NCBI GenBank assembly: GCA_002049495.1
Contig: LLYS01000004.1
Span: 1-64,000 of the forward strand
Direction: 5' to 3'
DNA length: 64,000 bases
Origin: Epsilonproteobacteria bacterium tcs-49
GTDB lineage: Bacteria; Campylobacterota; Campylobacteria; Campylobacterales; Sulfurovaceae
Part shown: positions 41,613 to 51,504 of the stretch, piece after piece
How positions within the stretch are numbered: the first letter of the stretch is position 1
How the letters are laid out: the number at the start of each line of letters is the position of its first letter
Program-made: the position numbers and the translations under genes
Notes under the pieces: generated by a model
Databases searched by the model: none
What the model saw: only the letters and a program-made list of their open reading frames with translations
What the model was told of the DNA's origin: nothing

Positions 41613-42105
41613 ATGTGGTCCCTTTTTCATCTAATAGTTTATCCAGATAGTGTTTCGCAGCTTCCATCCCCCCCGAGCGCTCCTGGGAAAGCAGCTGGGA
41701 ATAAAGCGTCTCAATCTGCTTAAGCGCGTTTTCATTGGGTTTGCGGCGCACGGAGTAGTACCCTACGACTTTGCCGTTTGCGTCCGTTGAAGCGGTAACG
41801 TTGGCATAAACCCAGTAGTATCCGCCGTCTTTGCAGAGGTTTTTAACGTACGCAAAGATCTCCTTTTTCGCTTTGACGCGGTCCCATAAAAGTTTGAAAA
41901 TGGTTCTTGGCATATCGGGATGGCGGACGATGCTGTGGGGCTTTTTCAAAAGCTCTTGCTCCCTGTAACCCGACAGCTCGATAAAGATGCGGTTGCAGTA
42001 AGTGATTTTTCCTGTGGTATCGGTTTTGGAAATGATAAAATCGCCCGGGGCGAGCTTTTTTTCATTTCCCGTGGGTGTTACATGTGCCATGTTTTCCTCC
42101 ATCAT
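41575..42105 (-). CDS. Aer/CetB-like PAS domain protein
   Basis: [44 protein letters not shown]; overlaps MCP start. Confidence 0.88.
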   Translation of the reverse strand: MMEENMAHVTPTGNEKKLAPGDFIISKTDTTGKITYCNRIFIELSGYREQELLKKPHSIVRHPDMPRTIFKLLWDRVKAKKEIFAYVKNLCKDGGYYWVYANVTASTDANGKVVGYYSVRRKPNENALKQIETLYSQLLSQERSGGMEAAKHYLDKLLDEKGTTYDEFIVNLQKSA

Positions 42106-42195
42106 ATTTTACACGCTCTGTATACTGGAATAGTACAGGGAAAAAATATGAAAAATATGTAGTAAATTAAAATTGCTTCATGACAAAGATTATAG

Positions 42196-42402
42196 CTACT
42201 TTAACCTTAAACACTCTTTTGAACAGTAATATTTTCCGGAACTGATATACGCTTCCTCAATACTGGTGTAGACACCGCATTTGGAACACTCGACCATATC
42301 CTCCGTGGATTGCTCGTTTTTGCCCACTTTCGGCTTTTTCTTCTTGAAAAAGATAAAGTAGATCACTACCAAAACGGCAACTGTAAAAACAAGTTTAAGC
42401 AT
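42196..42402 (-). CDS. PP0621-like small membrane-anchored zinc-ribbon-like protein
   Basis: One TM segment plus CSKCGVYTSIEEAYISSGKYYCSKEC. Confidence 0.75.
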   Translation of the reverse strand: MLKLVFTVAVLVVIYFIFFKKKKPKVGKNEQSTEDMVECSKCGVYTSIEEAYISSGKYYCSKECLRLK

Positions 42403-42925
42403 TGCGCTCCTTTATGTACAGATAATTGCGTTTGCCGTTACGAATTATCTCATATTCTATGGGCAGAGATTGTATCTCATTATACACCTCTTCCCCCTTA
42501 TAAAAAAGATATTTCGTTTGTTCGTCGGTCGCGGGAGCGGCGATTGCAAGCAACTCCTTTGTGGGAGCCACCGCCCGTGAAACGACAAAATCGAAACAGC
42601 ATTCCAACTCCTCGGCCCTGCCGGCAAAAACCCGGGTGTTTTCCAGCCCCAGCTCCCGAACCGCCGTTTTTAAAAACCCCGCTTTTTTTTTGATCGGTTC
42701 GGCAAGGACAAACTCCTTTTGCGGGAACTCCATTGCCAGCAAAAGTCCGGGAAAGCCGGCGCCGCTGCCGATATCAAGCACCCGGTGCGCCTTTTCAAGC
42801 AGCGCTTTGGGATAGATGGAGTCTTCGATATTCTCCCGAATCTGCGCCGCGCTCTTTGCCCCGGTGAGATTGTGCACCCGGTTCCATTTCAAAAGCAGCT
42901 TTGTGTAGGTTTCAAAACCGTTCAC
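42395..42925 (-). CDS. rsmG: 16S rRNA (guanine527-N7)-methyltransferase
   Basis: VLDIGSGAGFPGLLLAMEFP; GTG start overlapping the ribA stop likely (ORF runs to 42967). Confidence 0.9.
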   Translation of the reverse strand: MNGFETYTKLLLKWNRVHNLTGAKSAAQIRENIEDSIYPKALLEKAHRVLDIGSGAGFPGLLLAMEFPQKEFVLAEPIKKKAGFLKTAVRELGLENTRVFAGRAEELECCFDFVVSRAVAPTKELLAIAAPATDEQTKYLFYKGEEVYNEIQSLPIEYEIIRNGKRNYLYIKERNA

Positions 42926-43494
42926 AGCATATGCCCCATCTTGGTTTTCTTGGTATCGAGATAGCACTTGTTGTGCTCGTTTACCGCGGTAATGGCGGGA
43001 ATGCGCTCGGCAATCTTGATCCCGTTTTTTTCCAAAACTTCGATCTTTTTTGGGTTGTTGGTGATCAGTTTGACCTCCTTGATGCCCAGATCCTTCAAGA
43101 TAAAAGGTACCACGTCGTACGTTCGCTCATCGGCGGCAAAACCGAGCTTCTCGTTGGCTTCGATCGTATTGCAGCCGCGATCTTGCAAAGCGTAGGCGTT
43201 GATCTTGTTCAAAAGGCCGATATTGCGCCCCTCCTGACGGTGGTATATCACCAAACCGCCCTCCTTCGCGATCAACTCCATCGCCAGATGCAGCTGGTTG
43301 GCGCAGTCGCACTTCAAACTGCCCAGGGTATCGCCGGTCAGACACTCCGAGTGGATACGCAAAAGCGGCGTTTTAAGGGATTTAAGGTTTTTGCTCATGA
43401 TGGCTAAATGTTCCTGATTGTTCTCTTTATACGCTTTTATCGTAAAATCGCCGAACTTGCTGGGAAGGTTTGCCTCGTTGGATACTTCTATCAT
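42922..43494 (-). CDS. ribA: GTP cyclohydrolase II
   Basis: RIHSECLTGDTLGSLKCDC, RQEGRNIGL. Confidence 0.95.
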   Translation of the reverse strand: MIEVSNEANLPSKFGDFTIKAYKENNQEHLAIMSKNLKSLKTPLLRIHSECLTGDTLGSLKCDCANQLHLAMELIAKEGGLVIYHRQEGRNIGLLNKINAYALQDRGCNTIEANEKLGFAADERTYDVVPFILKDLGIKEVKLITNNPKKIEVLEKNGIKIAERIPAITAVNEHNKCYLDTKKTKMGHML

Positions 43495-43568
43495 TCTCTA
43501 AACTTTCTTATGTTAAAATGGTAAATAGTAAAAACCGTAATTATAGCATATCGCTGTTTATTACCCGA

Positions 43569-43598
43569 TATAATTCAAATCGTCATTTACTATATAAT
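43569..43598 (+). promoter_or_regulatory. hemB promoter region with two TATAAT hexamers
   Basis: TATAAT at 43569-43574 and 43593-43598. Confidence 0.5.
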
Positions 43599-43637
43599 AC
43601 TATGATATCTTAATCAATAAAATATACAAGGATTTTT

Positions 43638-44615
43638 ATGGCCTACACGTTGCGACGCAAAAGACTCAATCCCGTTTTACGTGATCTGGTACGGGAAAAC
43701 CATGTGCGTACGGAGGATTTTATCTACCCGCTTTTCATCAAAGAGGGGGAAAATATCGCCAACGAGGTTCCCTCTTTGCCCGGCGTTTACCAACTCAGCA
43801 TCGACAACGTCCTTAAAGAGTGCAAAGAGTTGCAGGGGCTGGGGCTCAACGCTATCATCCTCTTTGGCATCCCCGACACCAAAGACAGCGTGGGCAGCGA
43901 CGCACTGTGTGAGCACGGTTTGATGGCCCGCTCGGTCCAAACGATCAAGGAGCATTTTCCCGATATGTTCGTCATCACCGATCTGTGCTTTTGCGAATAC
44001 ACCGATCACGGCCACTGCGGCGTGATGGACCCCAAACTCGAAACGGTGGATAACGACATCACCCTGGAGAACTTGACAAAACAGGCTTTGATCCACGCCA
44101 AAGCGGGGGTGGATATGATCGCGCCAAGCGGCATGATGGACAACACCATCGCAACGCTGCGCGCGGGCCTGGACGGCGCGGGGTACTCCCACCTGCCGCT
44201 GATGGCGTACTCCACCAAGTTTGCCAGCAGCTACTACGGCCCTTTTCGCGACGTCGCCGAATCGGCGCCAAGCTACGGGGACCGCAAAAGTTACCAGATG
44301 GATCCGGCAAACGCGAAAGAAGCGCTGCTTGAAAGTCTGGAGGATCAGGCGCAGGGTGCGGATATCCTGATGGTCAAACCCGCCCTGGCGTACCTGGACG
44401 TAGTCAAAGAGATCAAAGGCAACACCGACCTTCCCCTGGCGGTATACAACGTCAGCGGCGAATACGCCATGCTCCACGCGGCGAAAAACGCGGGGGTGAT
44501 CGATTATGAGCAGGTGATGATGGAGACGATGCTTGGCTTCAAACGCGCCGGGGCTGATATCATCATCTCCTACCACGCCAAAGAGGCGGCACGGCTTTTA
44601 AAAGGAAACGCATAG
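43638..44615 (+). CDS. hemB: porphobilinogen synthase
   Basis: [31 protein letters not shown]. Confidence 0.97.
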   Translation: MAYTLRRKRLNPVLRDLVRENHVRTEDFIYPLFIKEGENIANEVPSLPGVYQLSIDNVLKECKELQGLGLNAIILFGIPDTKDSVGSDALCEHGLMARSVQTIKEHFPDMFVITDLCFCEYTDHGHCGVMDPKLETVDNDITLENLTKQALIHAKAGVDMIAPSGMMDNTIATLRAGLDGAGYSHLPLMAYSTKFASSYYGPFRDVAESAPSYGDRKSYQMDPANAKEALLESLEDQAQGADILMVKPALAYLDVVKEIKGNTDLPLAVYNVSGEYAMLHAAKNAGVIDYEQVMMETMLGFKRAGADIIISYHAKEAARLLKGNA

Positions 44616-44617
44616 CT

Positions 44618-45541
44618 ATGAGACACTTTTTAACCCTCAAGGATTTTTCAAAAGAGGAGCTTTTGGAGATTATCGACCTGGCCGTCACGATCAAAAAGCA
44701 GACTAAAAACGGCGACAAAGTCCCCTACCTGCATATGCAAACCCTGGGGATGATCTTTGAAAAAAGCAGTACCCGCACCAGGGTCAGTTTTGAAGTGGGT
44801 ATCCACGAACTCGGCGGCAGCGGTCTTTTTCTCTCCAGCAAAGATATCCAGCTCGGCCGCGGCGAACCCATGAAAGACACCGCGCGGGTGATTACGCGCA
44901 TGGTGGATATGGTGATGATCCGCACCTTTTCCCAACAGGGTCTGGAGGAGTTTGCAAAGTATTCCAACGTCCCCGTCATCAACGGATTAACCGATCTGTA
45001 CCACCCCGTCCAGTTGATGGCCGATTATCTGACGATGGAGGAACACGGCAAAGCCGACGATCCCGTGGTCGCATATGTGGGAGACGGCAACAATATGACC
45101 CATAGTTGGCTGCTGCTGGCGGCAAAGCTGGGCTTTGAACTGCGCGTCGCCACCCCAAAAGGGTACGAACCCGACGCCGCCGTCGTCGCCGACGCGATGG
45201 CACTTGCCAAACAAAGCGGCGCAAAAATTATCCTGGGCAACGACCCCAAAGCGGCGGTGGAGGGTGCCGACGTGGTTACTACAGATACATGGATATCGAT
45301 GGGGCAGGAGGATGAAAAGGAGAAGCGCATCAAGGATTTCGCGGGATATATGGTCGATAGCGATCTCATGAAGCTGGCCAAAGAGGATGCGATCTTCCTG
45401 CACTGCCTCCCTGCGTACCGGGGCTATGAAGTCAGCGAAGAGGTTTTTGAAGGAGAGCAAAGCGTCGTTTTTGACGAAGCGGAAAACCGCCTGCATGCGC
45501 AAAAGGCGGTCATGGTATGGCTGGATAAACAAAGGAGTTAG
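44618..45541 (+). CDS. argF: ornithine carbamoyltransferase
   Basis: [39 protein letters not shown]. Confidence 0.96.
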   Translation: MRHFLTLKDFSKEELLEIIDLAVTIKKQTKNGDKVPYLHMQTLGMIFEKSSTRTRVSFEVGIHELGGSGLFLSSKDIQLGRGEPMKDTARVITRMVDMVMIRTFSQQGLEEFAKYSNVPVINGLTDLYHPVQLMADYLTMEEHGKADDPVVAYVGDGNNMTHSWLLLAAKLGFELRVATPKGYEPDAAVVADAMALAKQSGAKIILGNDPKAAVEGADVVTTDTWISMGQEDEKEKRIKDFAGYMVDSDLMKLAKEDAIFLHCLPAYRGYEVSEEVFEGEQSVVFDEAENRLHAQKAVMVWLDKQRS

Positions 45542-45542
45542 T

Positions 45543-46727
45543 TTGAAACGGATCATCCTTGTTGCAACCTGTTTTCTGGTGGCACAAGCGCTCAGCGCCC
45601 AAAATATCGACCCCAAGTACGCATCAAGCGACAACTGTAAAGCGTGCCACCAAACCATCACCGAAGATTGGGAAACTTCTTTGCACGCCAAATCCCACTT
45701 TAGCAAAAATGAACTCATCGATAAAACCATTGAGTATATGAGTATCAAAACCACCCTGCTTAAAGACCAGATCGTGCTCAACTGTTCCAAGTGCCACAAC
45801 CCCAGGGTCGAAAAGGAGAAGCTTTCTTTGGAGGAGATGTACTCCCAGGCCTACGGTCAGGGCAGCGGAGAAACGGATAAAATGCTCAACTCCCGCTACG
45901 CCAAAGACGGGGTAAACTGCATCACCTGCCACAACGTCGATACAATCCACTCCAGCGAAGATGTGCAAAAACGGGGCAAAAAGATCGTCGAATGGACAAA
46001 AAGCGGCGTCATGACGGGGCCCTTTAAAGACGCCGAATCCCCCTACCATAAAACCGAATACCGGGAATTTTTCAAAAAAACCCCCAACAAACTGTGCAAC
46101 GTATGCCACTTTAGCAGCGAAAGTTACTACGGTGTCAAAACCTGTGAAACGGGGGTGGAGTATAAGCGTTCAAAAAGCGAGCAAACCTGTATCGATTGCC
46201 ATATGGGCAACGACAAATACCGCTACTCGGTGGATAACGGTTTAAGCAGGAAAAAGCGAAAAGTCAAAGATCACCTTTTTGCGGGCGTACGCAACAGCAA
46301 AATCCTTGAACACTCCCTGGATATCGATACGAAACGAGCCGGCCAAAAACTCAAGTTGACGTTGCACAATAAAACCGCCCACCGCCTGCCCACGGGCTAC
46401 GGCAACCGTGTGATGATCGTCAGCGTCGACTTCTTGGACGATGCGGGGAAGATAACGGAAACGAAGCAGTACCGCCTCGAAGCGCTTTTTGGCGACAAAG
46501 AGGGCAAAGAGACCCTGGCCCAAGTGGCCCGGCAGACGCTTTCAGACAGCCGCTTACAAGCGGGAGAAAGCAAAACCGTCTCCTTCACGATCCCCAAGGA
46601 TACGCAAAAAGCGACCATTCGGGTACTGTACCGCCTCATCGGCAAAAAGTGGGTGAAAGAGCTCGGGCTCAAAGATCCCGAATATCTGAAAACATATACG
46701 ATACAAGAGAAATACGTAAAATTTTAA
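45543..46727 (+). CDS. exported multiheme cytochrome c (five CXXCH)
   Basis: Signal peptide MKRIILVATCFLVAQALSA; CKACH, CSKCH, CITCH, CNVCH, CIDCH; TTG start after AAAGGAG. Confidence 0.88.
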   Translation: MKRIILVATCFLVAQALSAQNIDPKYASSDNCKACHQTITEDWETSLHAKSHFSKNELIDKTIEYMSIKTTLLKDQIVLNCSKCHNPRVEKEKLSLEEMYSQAYGQGSGETDKMLNSRYAKDGVNCITCHNVDTIHSSEDVQKRGKKIVEWTKSGVMTGPFKDAESPYHKTEYREFFKKTPNKLCNVCHFSSESYYGVKTCETGVEYKRSKSEQTCIDCHMGNDKYRYSVDNGLSRKKRKVKDHLFAGVRNSKILEHSLDIDTKRAGQKLKLTLHNKTAHRLPTGYGNRVMIVSVDFLDDAGKITETKQYRLEALFGDKEGKETLAQVARQTLSDSRLQAGESKTVSFTIPKDTQKATIRVLYRLIGKKWVKELGLKDPEYLKTYTIQEKYVKF

Positions 46728-46736
46728 AGGCAATAA

Positions 46737-48101
46737 ATGGTAGATTTTAAAAAGTTTTCGAAATTTTCAAAGGCGGGACCGCGCTATACCAGCTATCCCA
46801 CCGCCGTTGAATTTAGCGAAGATTTCAAATATGAAAGTTATATCACCTATCTAAACGGCATGACCCCCGATCGCGACCTGTCGCTGTATATCCACCTGCC
46901 CTTTTGCAGAAGCGCGTGCTACTTTTGCGGCTGCAACGTGGTCTATACCTCCAAACAATCCAAGATGGACCGCTATCTGGAGTACCTGTATAAAGAGATC
47001 GAGCTCTTAAGCAAGCAGATCACCGATAGTAAAAAGGTCGCGCAGTTTCACTTCGGCGGCGGTACTCCGACCTTTTACGACGCGGCGTCGCTGGATACAA
47101 TTATGGAAAAGGTCAAAGCCCGTTTCACGTTCAAAGCCGACGCTGAAATCAGCTGCGAAATCGATCCGCGCTTTTTCAACGAAGAGCAGATGCGCATCTT
47201 TCAAAAGCACGGCTTCAACCGCATCAGTTTCGGCGTGCAGGATTTCAATCCCAAAGTCCAGGAAGCGGTTCACCGCGTCCAAAGCTTTGAACAGACCAAA
47301 GAGGCGGTGGATCTTGCCAGAAGACACGGAATCGAAAGTATCAATATCGATCTGATCTACGGGCTCCCCTACCAAACGTTCGAAGGCTTTAAGCACACCC
47401 TGGAGTTGACCAAATCCCTGGACCCCGACCGGTTGGCGGTATTTAACTACGCCCATGTGCCGTGGATGAAAAAAACCATGCGCAAAATCGATGAGACGAC
47501 GCTTCCCCCGGCGGATGAGAAGCTGCAAATCCTGAAATACACCATCGAGTTTTTTGAAAACAGCGATTACCAGATGATCGGGATGGACCACTTTGCCAAA
47601 AAGGATGACGAACTCTTTTTGAGCCTGGACAAGGGGGAGCTGCACCGCAACTTCCAGGGCTATACCACAAAAGGCGGCACCGACTTAGTCGGTATCGGCT
47701 TGACCAGTATCGGTGAGGGGGAGCGCTACTACGCGCAGAACTTCAAGGATATGGCACCCTACGAAGAAGCGATCGATGCGGGCAGACTTCCCTTTTGGCG
47801 CGGGGTGGAGCTCAGTGACGACGACGTGATCAGAAAATCGGTAATCATGGAACTGATGGCAAACTTTCAAATCGACAAACGGCGCGTGGAACAAAGATTC
47901 GGCATCGATTTTGACGCCTACTTTGCCGATGCGCTTCCCAAGTTGCGCGAATTTATCGACGAGGAGCTCGTCAGCATCGACGAACGCTTTATCAAAGTCA
48001 GCAAAACCGGTACGATGCTCGTGCGCAATATCGCCATGCCCTTTGACGCCTATATGAAAAAGCACGCGGGCAGCAAAAAAACTTTCAGCAAAACGGTGTA
48101 A
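46737..48101 (+). CDS. hemN: oxygen-independent coproporphyrinogen III oxidase
   Basis: GPRYTSYPTAVEF, HLPFCRSACYFCGCN. Confidence 0.96.
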   Translation: MVDFKKFSKFSKAGPRYTSYPTAVEFSEDFKYESYITYLNGMTPDRDLSLYIHLPFCRSACYFCGCNVVYTSKQSKMDRYLEYLYKEIELLSKQITDSKKVAQFHFGGGTPTFYDAASLDTIMEKVKARFTFKADAEISCEIDPRFFNEEQMRIFQKHGFNRISFGVQDFNPKVQEAVHRVQSFEQTKEAVDLARRHGIESINIDLIYGLPYQTFEGFKHTLELTKSLDPDRLAVFNYAHVPWMKKTMRKIDETTLPPADEKLQILKYTIEFFENSDYQMIGMDHFAKKDDELFLSLDKGELHRNFQGYTTKGGTDLVGIGLTSIGEGERYYAQNFKDMAPYEEAIDAGRLPFWRGVELSDDDVIRKSVIMELMANFQIDKRRVEQRFGIDFDAYFADALPKLREFIDEELVSIDERFIKVSKTGTMLVRNIAMPFDAYMKKHAGSKKTFSKTV

Positions 48102-48107
48102 GCGATC

Positions 48108-49385
48108 ATGAGTAAAGCCAGAGAGATTTTCAACTTTACCGAAACCACCGACGAGTGTATCAAGTGCGGCAAGTGTACCCCCGGATGCACCATCAACCTG
48201 GTCAATAATGACGAAGTCACAAGCCCCAGGGGCTTTTTAGACCTTTTGGGCGCCTACAAAAGGGGCGAACTGGAACTGGACAAAAACGCCAAAAATATCT
48301 TTGAAAGCTGCTTTTTGTGCACCCACTGTACCGACGTATGCCCCAACTCGCTGCCTACGGATATGGTGATCGAGGAGGTGCGTGCCGATATCGCCGAGAA
48401 ATACGGAATCGCGTGGTATAAAAGGCTGTTTTTCTTTTTGCTGCGCCACCGCACGCTTATGGATATCGCCAGCAAGCTGGGCTACGTTTTCAAAAGCTGC
48501 GTGCTGCAGGAGCAGAAAAACGGTTTAAGCACGCGCTTTAAACTGCCCATTATCAAAAAGGGGCGTTTGCTGCCTTCGATGATGAGCAAAAGCTTTCTAA
48601 ACTCCTACCCCGAAAAGATCAAGGGCCAAAAAAAGAGAGTCGCTATCTTCATCGGCTGCCTGGCCAATTACAACTACACCAAAACCGGTGATGCCCTGGT
48701 CACGATCCTCAAAGCGCTCGATCGTGAAATTTTTATCCCCAAAAAGCAAAAATGCTGCGGCGCACCGGCGTACTTTACCGGGGATTTCGATACGGTGCTG
48801 TATCTGATTAAACAAAACGTGGAGTATTTTGAAACCTTCATCGACGACGTCGAAGCGGTGATCATCCCCGAAGCCACCTGCAGCGCCATGATCACCCACG
48901 ACTGGGAAGTTTTTTTGATAAACCGCGGTGAGCATGAGTTGGCTAAACGCGTGGGCAAGATGAAAAACAAGATCCACATCGCCACGAAGTGGCTGGCGAC
49001 GCAGGAGGAGTTAAAACAGCTGCTTGGCAAAAAGAAGCTTGACACGCTGGTAACGTACCACGACCCCTGCCACGCCAAAAAGGTACAGGGGGTGTATAAG
49101 GAACCCAGGGAGTTGATCGCGCAGAGTTATCCTATGCAGGAGATGAGCGATCCCAACCGCTGCTGCGGTTTCGGGGGCGTGACCTTTCAAACGGAAAAGT
49201 ACCACCTCGCCGAAGCGGCTGGCAAGCCAAAGGCGCAGATGATCGAACAATCCAAAGCGCAGGTTGTCAGCGCAGAGTGCAGCGCATGCCGCATGCAGCT
49301 TTCTAACTCCATGCACCAGGAGAAGGTGGACGTGGAGTTTAAAAACCCCATCGAACTCATCGCCGAAGCGCTGGAGACGGAGTAG
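48108..49385 (+). CDS. (Fe-S)-binding protein with two 4Fe-4S motifs and CCG domains (GlpC/LutA/HdrD-like)
   Basis: CIKCGKCTPGC, CFLCTHCTDVCP, KCCGAPA, DPCHAKK...CCGFGG. Confidence 0.88.
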   Translation: MSKAREIFNFTETTDECIKCGKCTPGCTINLVNNDEVTSPRGFLDLLGAYKRGELELDKNAKNIFESCFLCTHCTDVCPNSLPTDMVIEEVRADIAEKYGIAWYKRLFFFLLRHRTLMDIASKLGYVFKSCVLQEQKNGLSTRFKLPIIKKGRLLPSMMSKSFLNSYPEKIKGQKKRVAIFIGCLANYNYTKTGDALVTILKALDREIFIPKKQKCCGAPAYFTGDFDTVLYLIKQNVEYFETFIDDVEAVIIPEATCSAMITHDWEVFLINRGEHELAKRVGKMKNKIHIATKWLATQEELKQLLGKKKLDTLVTYHDPCHAKKVQGVYKEPRELIAQSYPMQEMSDPNRCCGFGGVTFQTEKYHLAEAAGKPKAQMIEQSKAQVVSAECSACRMQLSNSMHQEKVDVEFKNPIELIAEALETE

Positions 49386-49389
49386 AGCG

Positions 49390-49869
49390 CTACTGCTGCG
49401 TCCCTTCGCTTCTCTCCTGCTTCTCCTGCGCTTCCCAATCCTTTTTGTTTTTCAAAATCGCACTTTCTAAATGTTCGATATAGTACTGATTTTCCCGCAA
49501 TAGATCGTTTTTTTCCTCCAGTTGCTTTTCCAGACGGGCGATATGGTGCAGGTTTTTATTTTGGCAGGTAAAGATCGCTTCGGCCAAAGCCCCCAGATGG
49601 CAATCTCCGTCGAGCTTTTCGGGGATCTTTTCCATCTTGCTGGCGTTAAAACGCTTCACTTCGTCCTTCAGCCAAATAATGCGGTCGATGATATACTGCT
49701 TGATTATCAGTAAAACCACCAATTTCATAATGATAATAGCGATAAAGATCGTCGCGAAAATGGTCAAAAAGTTCAGAGAAGGGGTCAAGATCGCAACGGC
49801 ATATCCGATAAAAGCCGCTACCATCGCCCCCACAAGCGTATATATCAATCCGATTGTTTTTATATTCAT
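49390..49869 (-). CDS. membrane-anchored coiled-coil hypothetical protein
   Basis: Two hydrophobic segments then charged coiled-coil region. Confidence 0.55.
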   Translation of the reverse strand: MNIKTIGLIYTLVGAMVAAFIGYAVAILTPSLNFLTIFATIFIAIIIMKLVVLLIIKQYIIDRIIWLKDEVKRFNASKMEKIPEKLDGDCHLGALAEAIFTCQNKNLHHIARLEKQLEEKNDLLRENQYYIEHLESAILKNKKDWEAQEKQERSEGTQQ

Positions 49870-49881
49870 TACGTCGCTCCT

Positions 49882-50922
49882 TTAACGGGCTTTGCCCTTC
49901 GCAGCCTGGATATTGTTGATATACTTATAATCCACCGTTATGCCGTGTTCCTTGGGCAGGGACGCCCCCACCCCCGCCACGACTCCGGCGAAATCGTCAA
50001 ACAGGTAATTTGCCATCGATCCGGGAATGGGGTTGATCTCATTGAGATACACCTCATCCCCGTGGACGAAGAAGTCGCACCGGATCAAACTGCCCGCAAA
50101 CAGGCTCCCGTATACCTTTGTAAAAGCATCATAAAGCTCCTGTTTCAAACCCTCGGCGATTTGGGCTTCTTGCACCTTGTCATCCCTTGAAAAATCCATA
50201 TATTTTTTTTCAAAATCCAGGATCTGCTGCTTTTTAGGCTCCTCCACCGTCGAGAGCGCTATCCCCTCAGGCGTCAATGCTCCGGCGACGTTATACTCCT
50301 TTATCCCCTCGATAAAGGGTTCGACCAGAGCTTGCTCGTCATATTCAAAAGCCACGTCCAGGGCAAAGTCCAGCTGCTCCTTGTCATGAACGACGCTGAT
50401 GCCGATACTGCTGCCAAGACGCAGGGGCTTTACGATGAGGGGAAACTCCATATCCACCGCCCTGTTTTGCATATCTACCACTTCATAGGGCAGCGTTTTA
50501 ACGCCCGTTTGCCTAGCGTACTGTTTGGTCAAGAGTTTATTGTAACTCAGCACCGACGCTTCAATACGCGGCCCGATAAAATCGATCCCGTGCAGCTGCA
50601 GCAGCGAAGCGATCTTACCATCCTCACCGTCTCTGCCGTGGATCAGGTTTAAAACCGTTTGCAGAGGGATCGCTTTGGTGCCAAAGAGGGTTTTGATAAA
50701 AGCCCCGCCTTGCCGGAAATACACCTTTTTGGCTTTTTTATACTCGCCGGAGCTGAAATAGCTTGATTTCATCTGCTCCTTTTCGATGAGATAAAACTCC
50801 CGCTTCGCATCCAAAAACAGATAACTGTCGCAATCAAGCAATTTCCCGACCGAGACGGCGCTGACGATGCTGATCTCGTGTTCAAAACTTGAGCCCCCAA
50901 ATAGTATCGTTAACTCTTTCAT
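49882..50922 (-). CDS. ddl: D-alanine--D-alanine ligase
   Basis: LFGGSSFEHEISIVSA, HGRDGEDGKIASLLQ, EINPIPGSMANYL. Confidence 0.95.
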   Translation of the reverse strand: MKELTILFGGSSFEHEISIVSAVSVGKLLDCDSYLFLDAKREFYLIEKEQMKSSYFSSGEYKKAKKVYFRQGGAFIKTLFGTKAIPLQTVLNLIHGRDGEDGKIASLLQLHGIDFIGPRIEASVLSYNKLLTKQYARQTGVKTLPYEVVDMQNRAVDMEFPLIVKPLRLGSSIGISVVHDKEQLDFALDVAFEYDEQALVEPFIEGIKEYNVAGALTPEGIALSTVEEPKKQQILDFEKKYMDFSRDDKVQEAQIAEGLKQELYDAFTKVYGSLFAGSLIRCDFFVHGDEVYLNEINPIPGSMANYLFDDFAGVVAGVGASLPKEHGITVDYKYINNIQAAKGKAR

Positions 50923-50937
50923 ACCTTCCCTGCTCCT

Positions 50938-51492
50938 TTATCCCTGCATCTTTTTAAGCGCTTCTTTTACCAGTGCCGACGTCTCCGTAGCGCTGCACTT
51001 TTGCAGCACTTTGTGCACCTGATCGGCTTTAAAGCCCAGACTCTCCAGTGCCGTGGCCGCTTCACTCACCGCGGGATTTGCGGCGGCCGCACCGGAACTT
51101 GGTTCAAACTCCGCCAACTCCACCAAGATACGCTTCGCGCTTTTGGGTCCGATTCCCGGAACCTTTTTCAAGCCGCTAACGTCGCTGCTTTGCACGATCT
51201 GCGCAAACGTGCCGGGGGTAAAGGTGGAACAGATCGCCAGTGCTACCTTGGGGCCCACGCCGTTGATCTTGATCAGTGTTTCAAACATATACTTTTCGTC
51301 GCTGTCTAAAAAGCCAAAAAGCAGATGGGCATCTTCACGGATAATCTGCACCGTATGCAGCGAGACTTCCCCCTCCCCTATCCGGGAGGAGCAGTTGATC
51401 GAAACCAGTACTTCGTAAATAACCCCGTTGACGTTTATATGCACATATGAAGGCTGTTTCGCGACAACCTTACCCTCTAATCCTACTATCAC
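50938..51492 (-). CDS. ruvA: Holliday junction branch migration protein RuvA
   Basis: [55 protein letters not shown]. Confidence 0.95.
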   Translation of the reverse strand: MIVGLEGKVVAKQPSYVHINVNGVIYEVLVSINCSSRIGEGEVSLHTVQIIREDAHLLFGFLDSDEKYMFETLIKINGVGPKVALAICSTFTPGTFAQIVQSSDVSGLKKVPGIGPKSAKRILVELAEFEPSSGAAAANPAVSEAATALESLGFKADQVHKVLQKCSATETSALVKEALKKMQG

Positions 51493-51504
51493 TTATTCAA
51501 TCCT

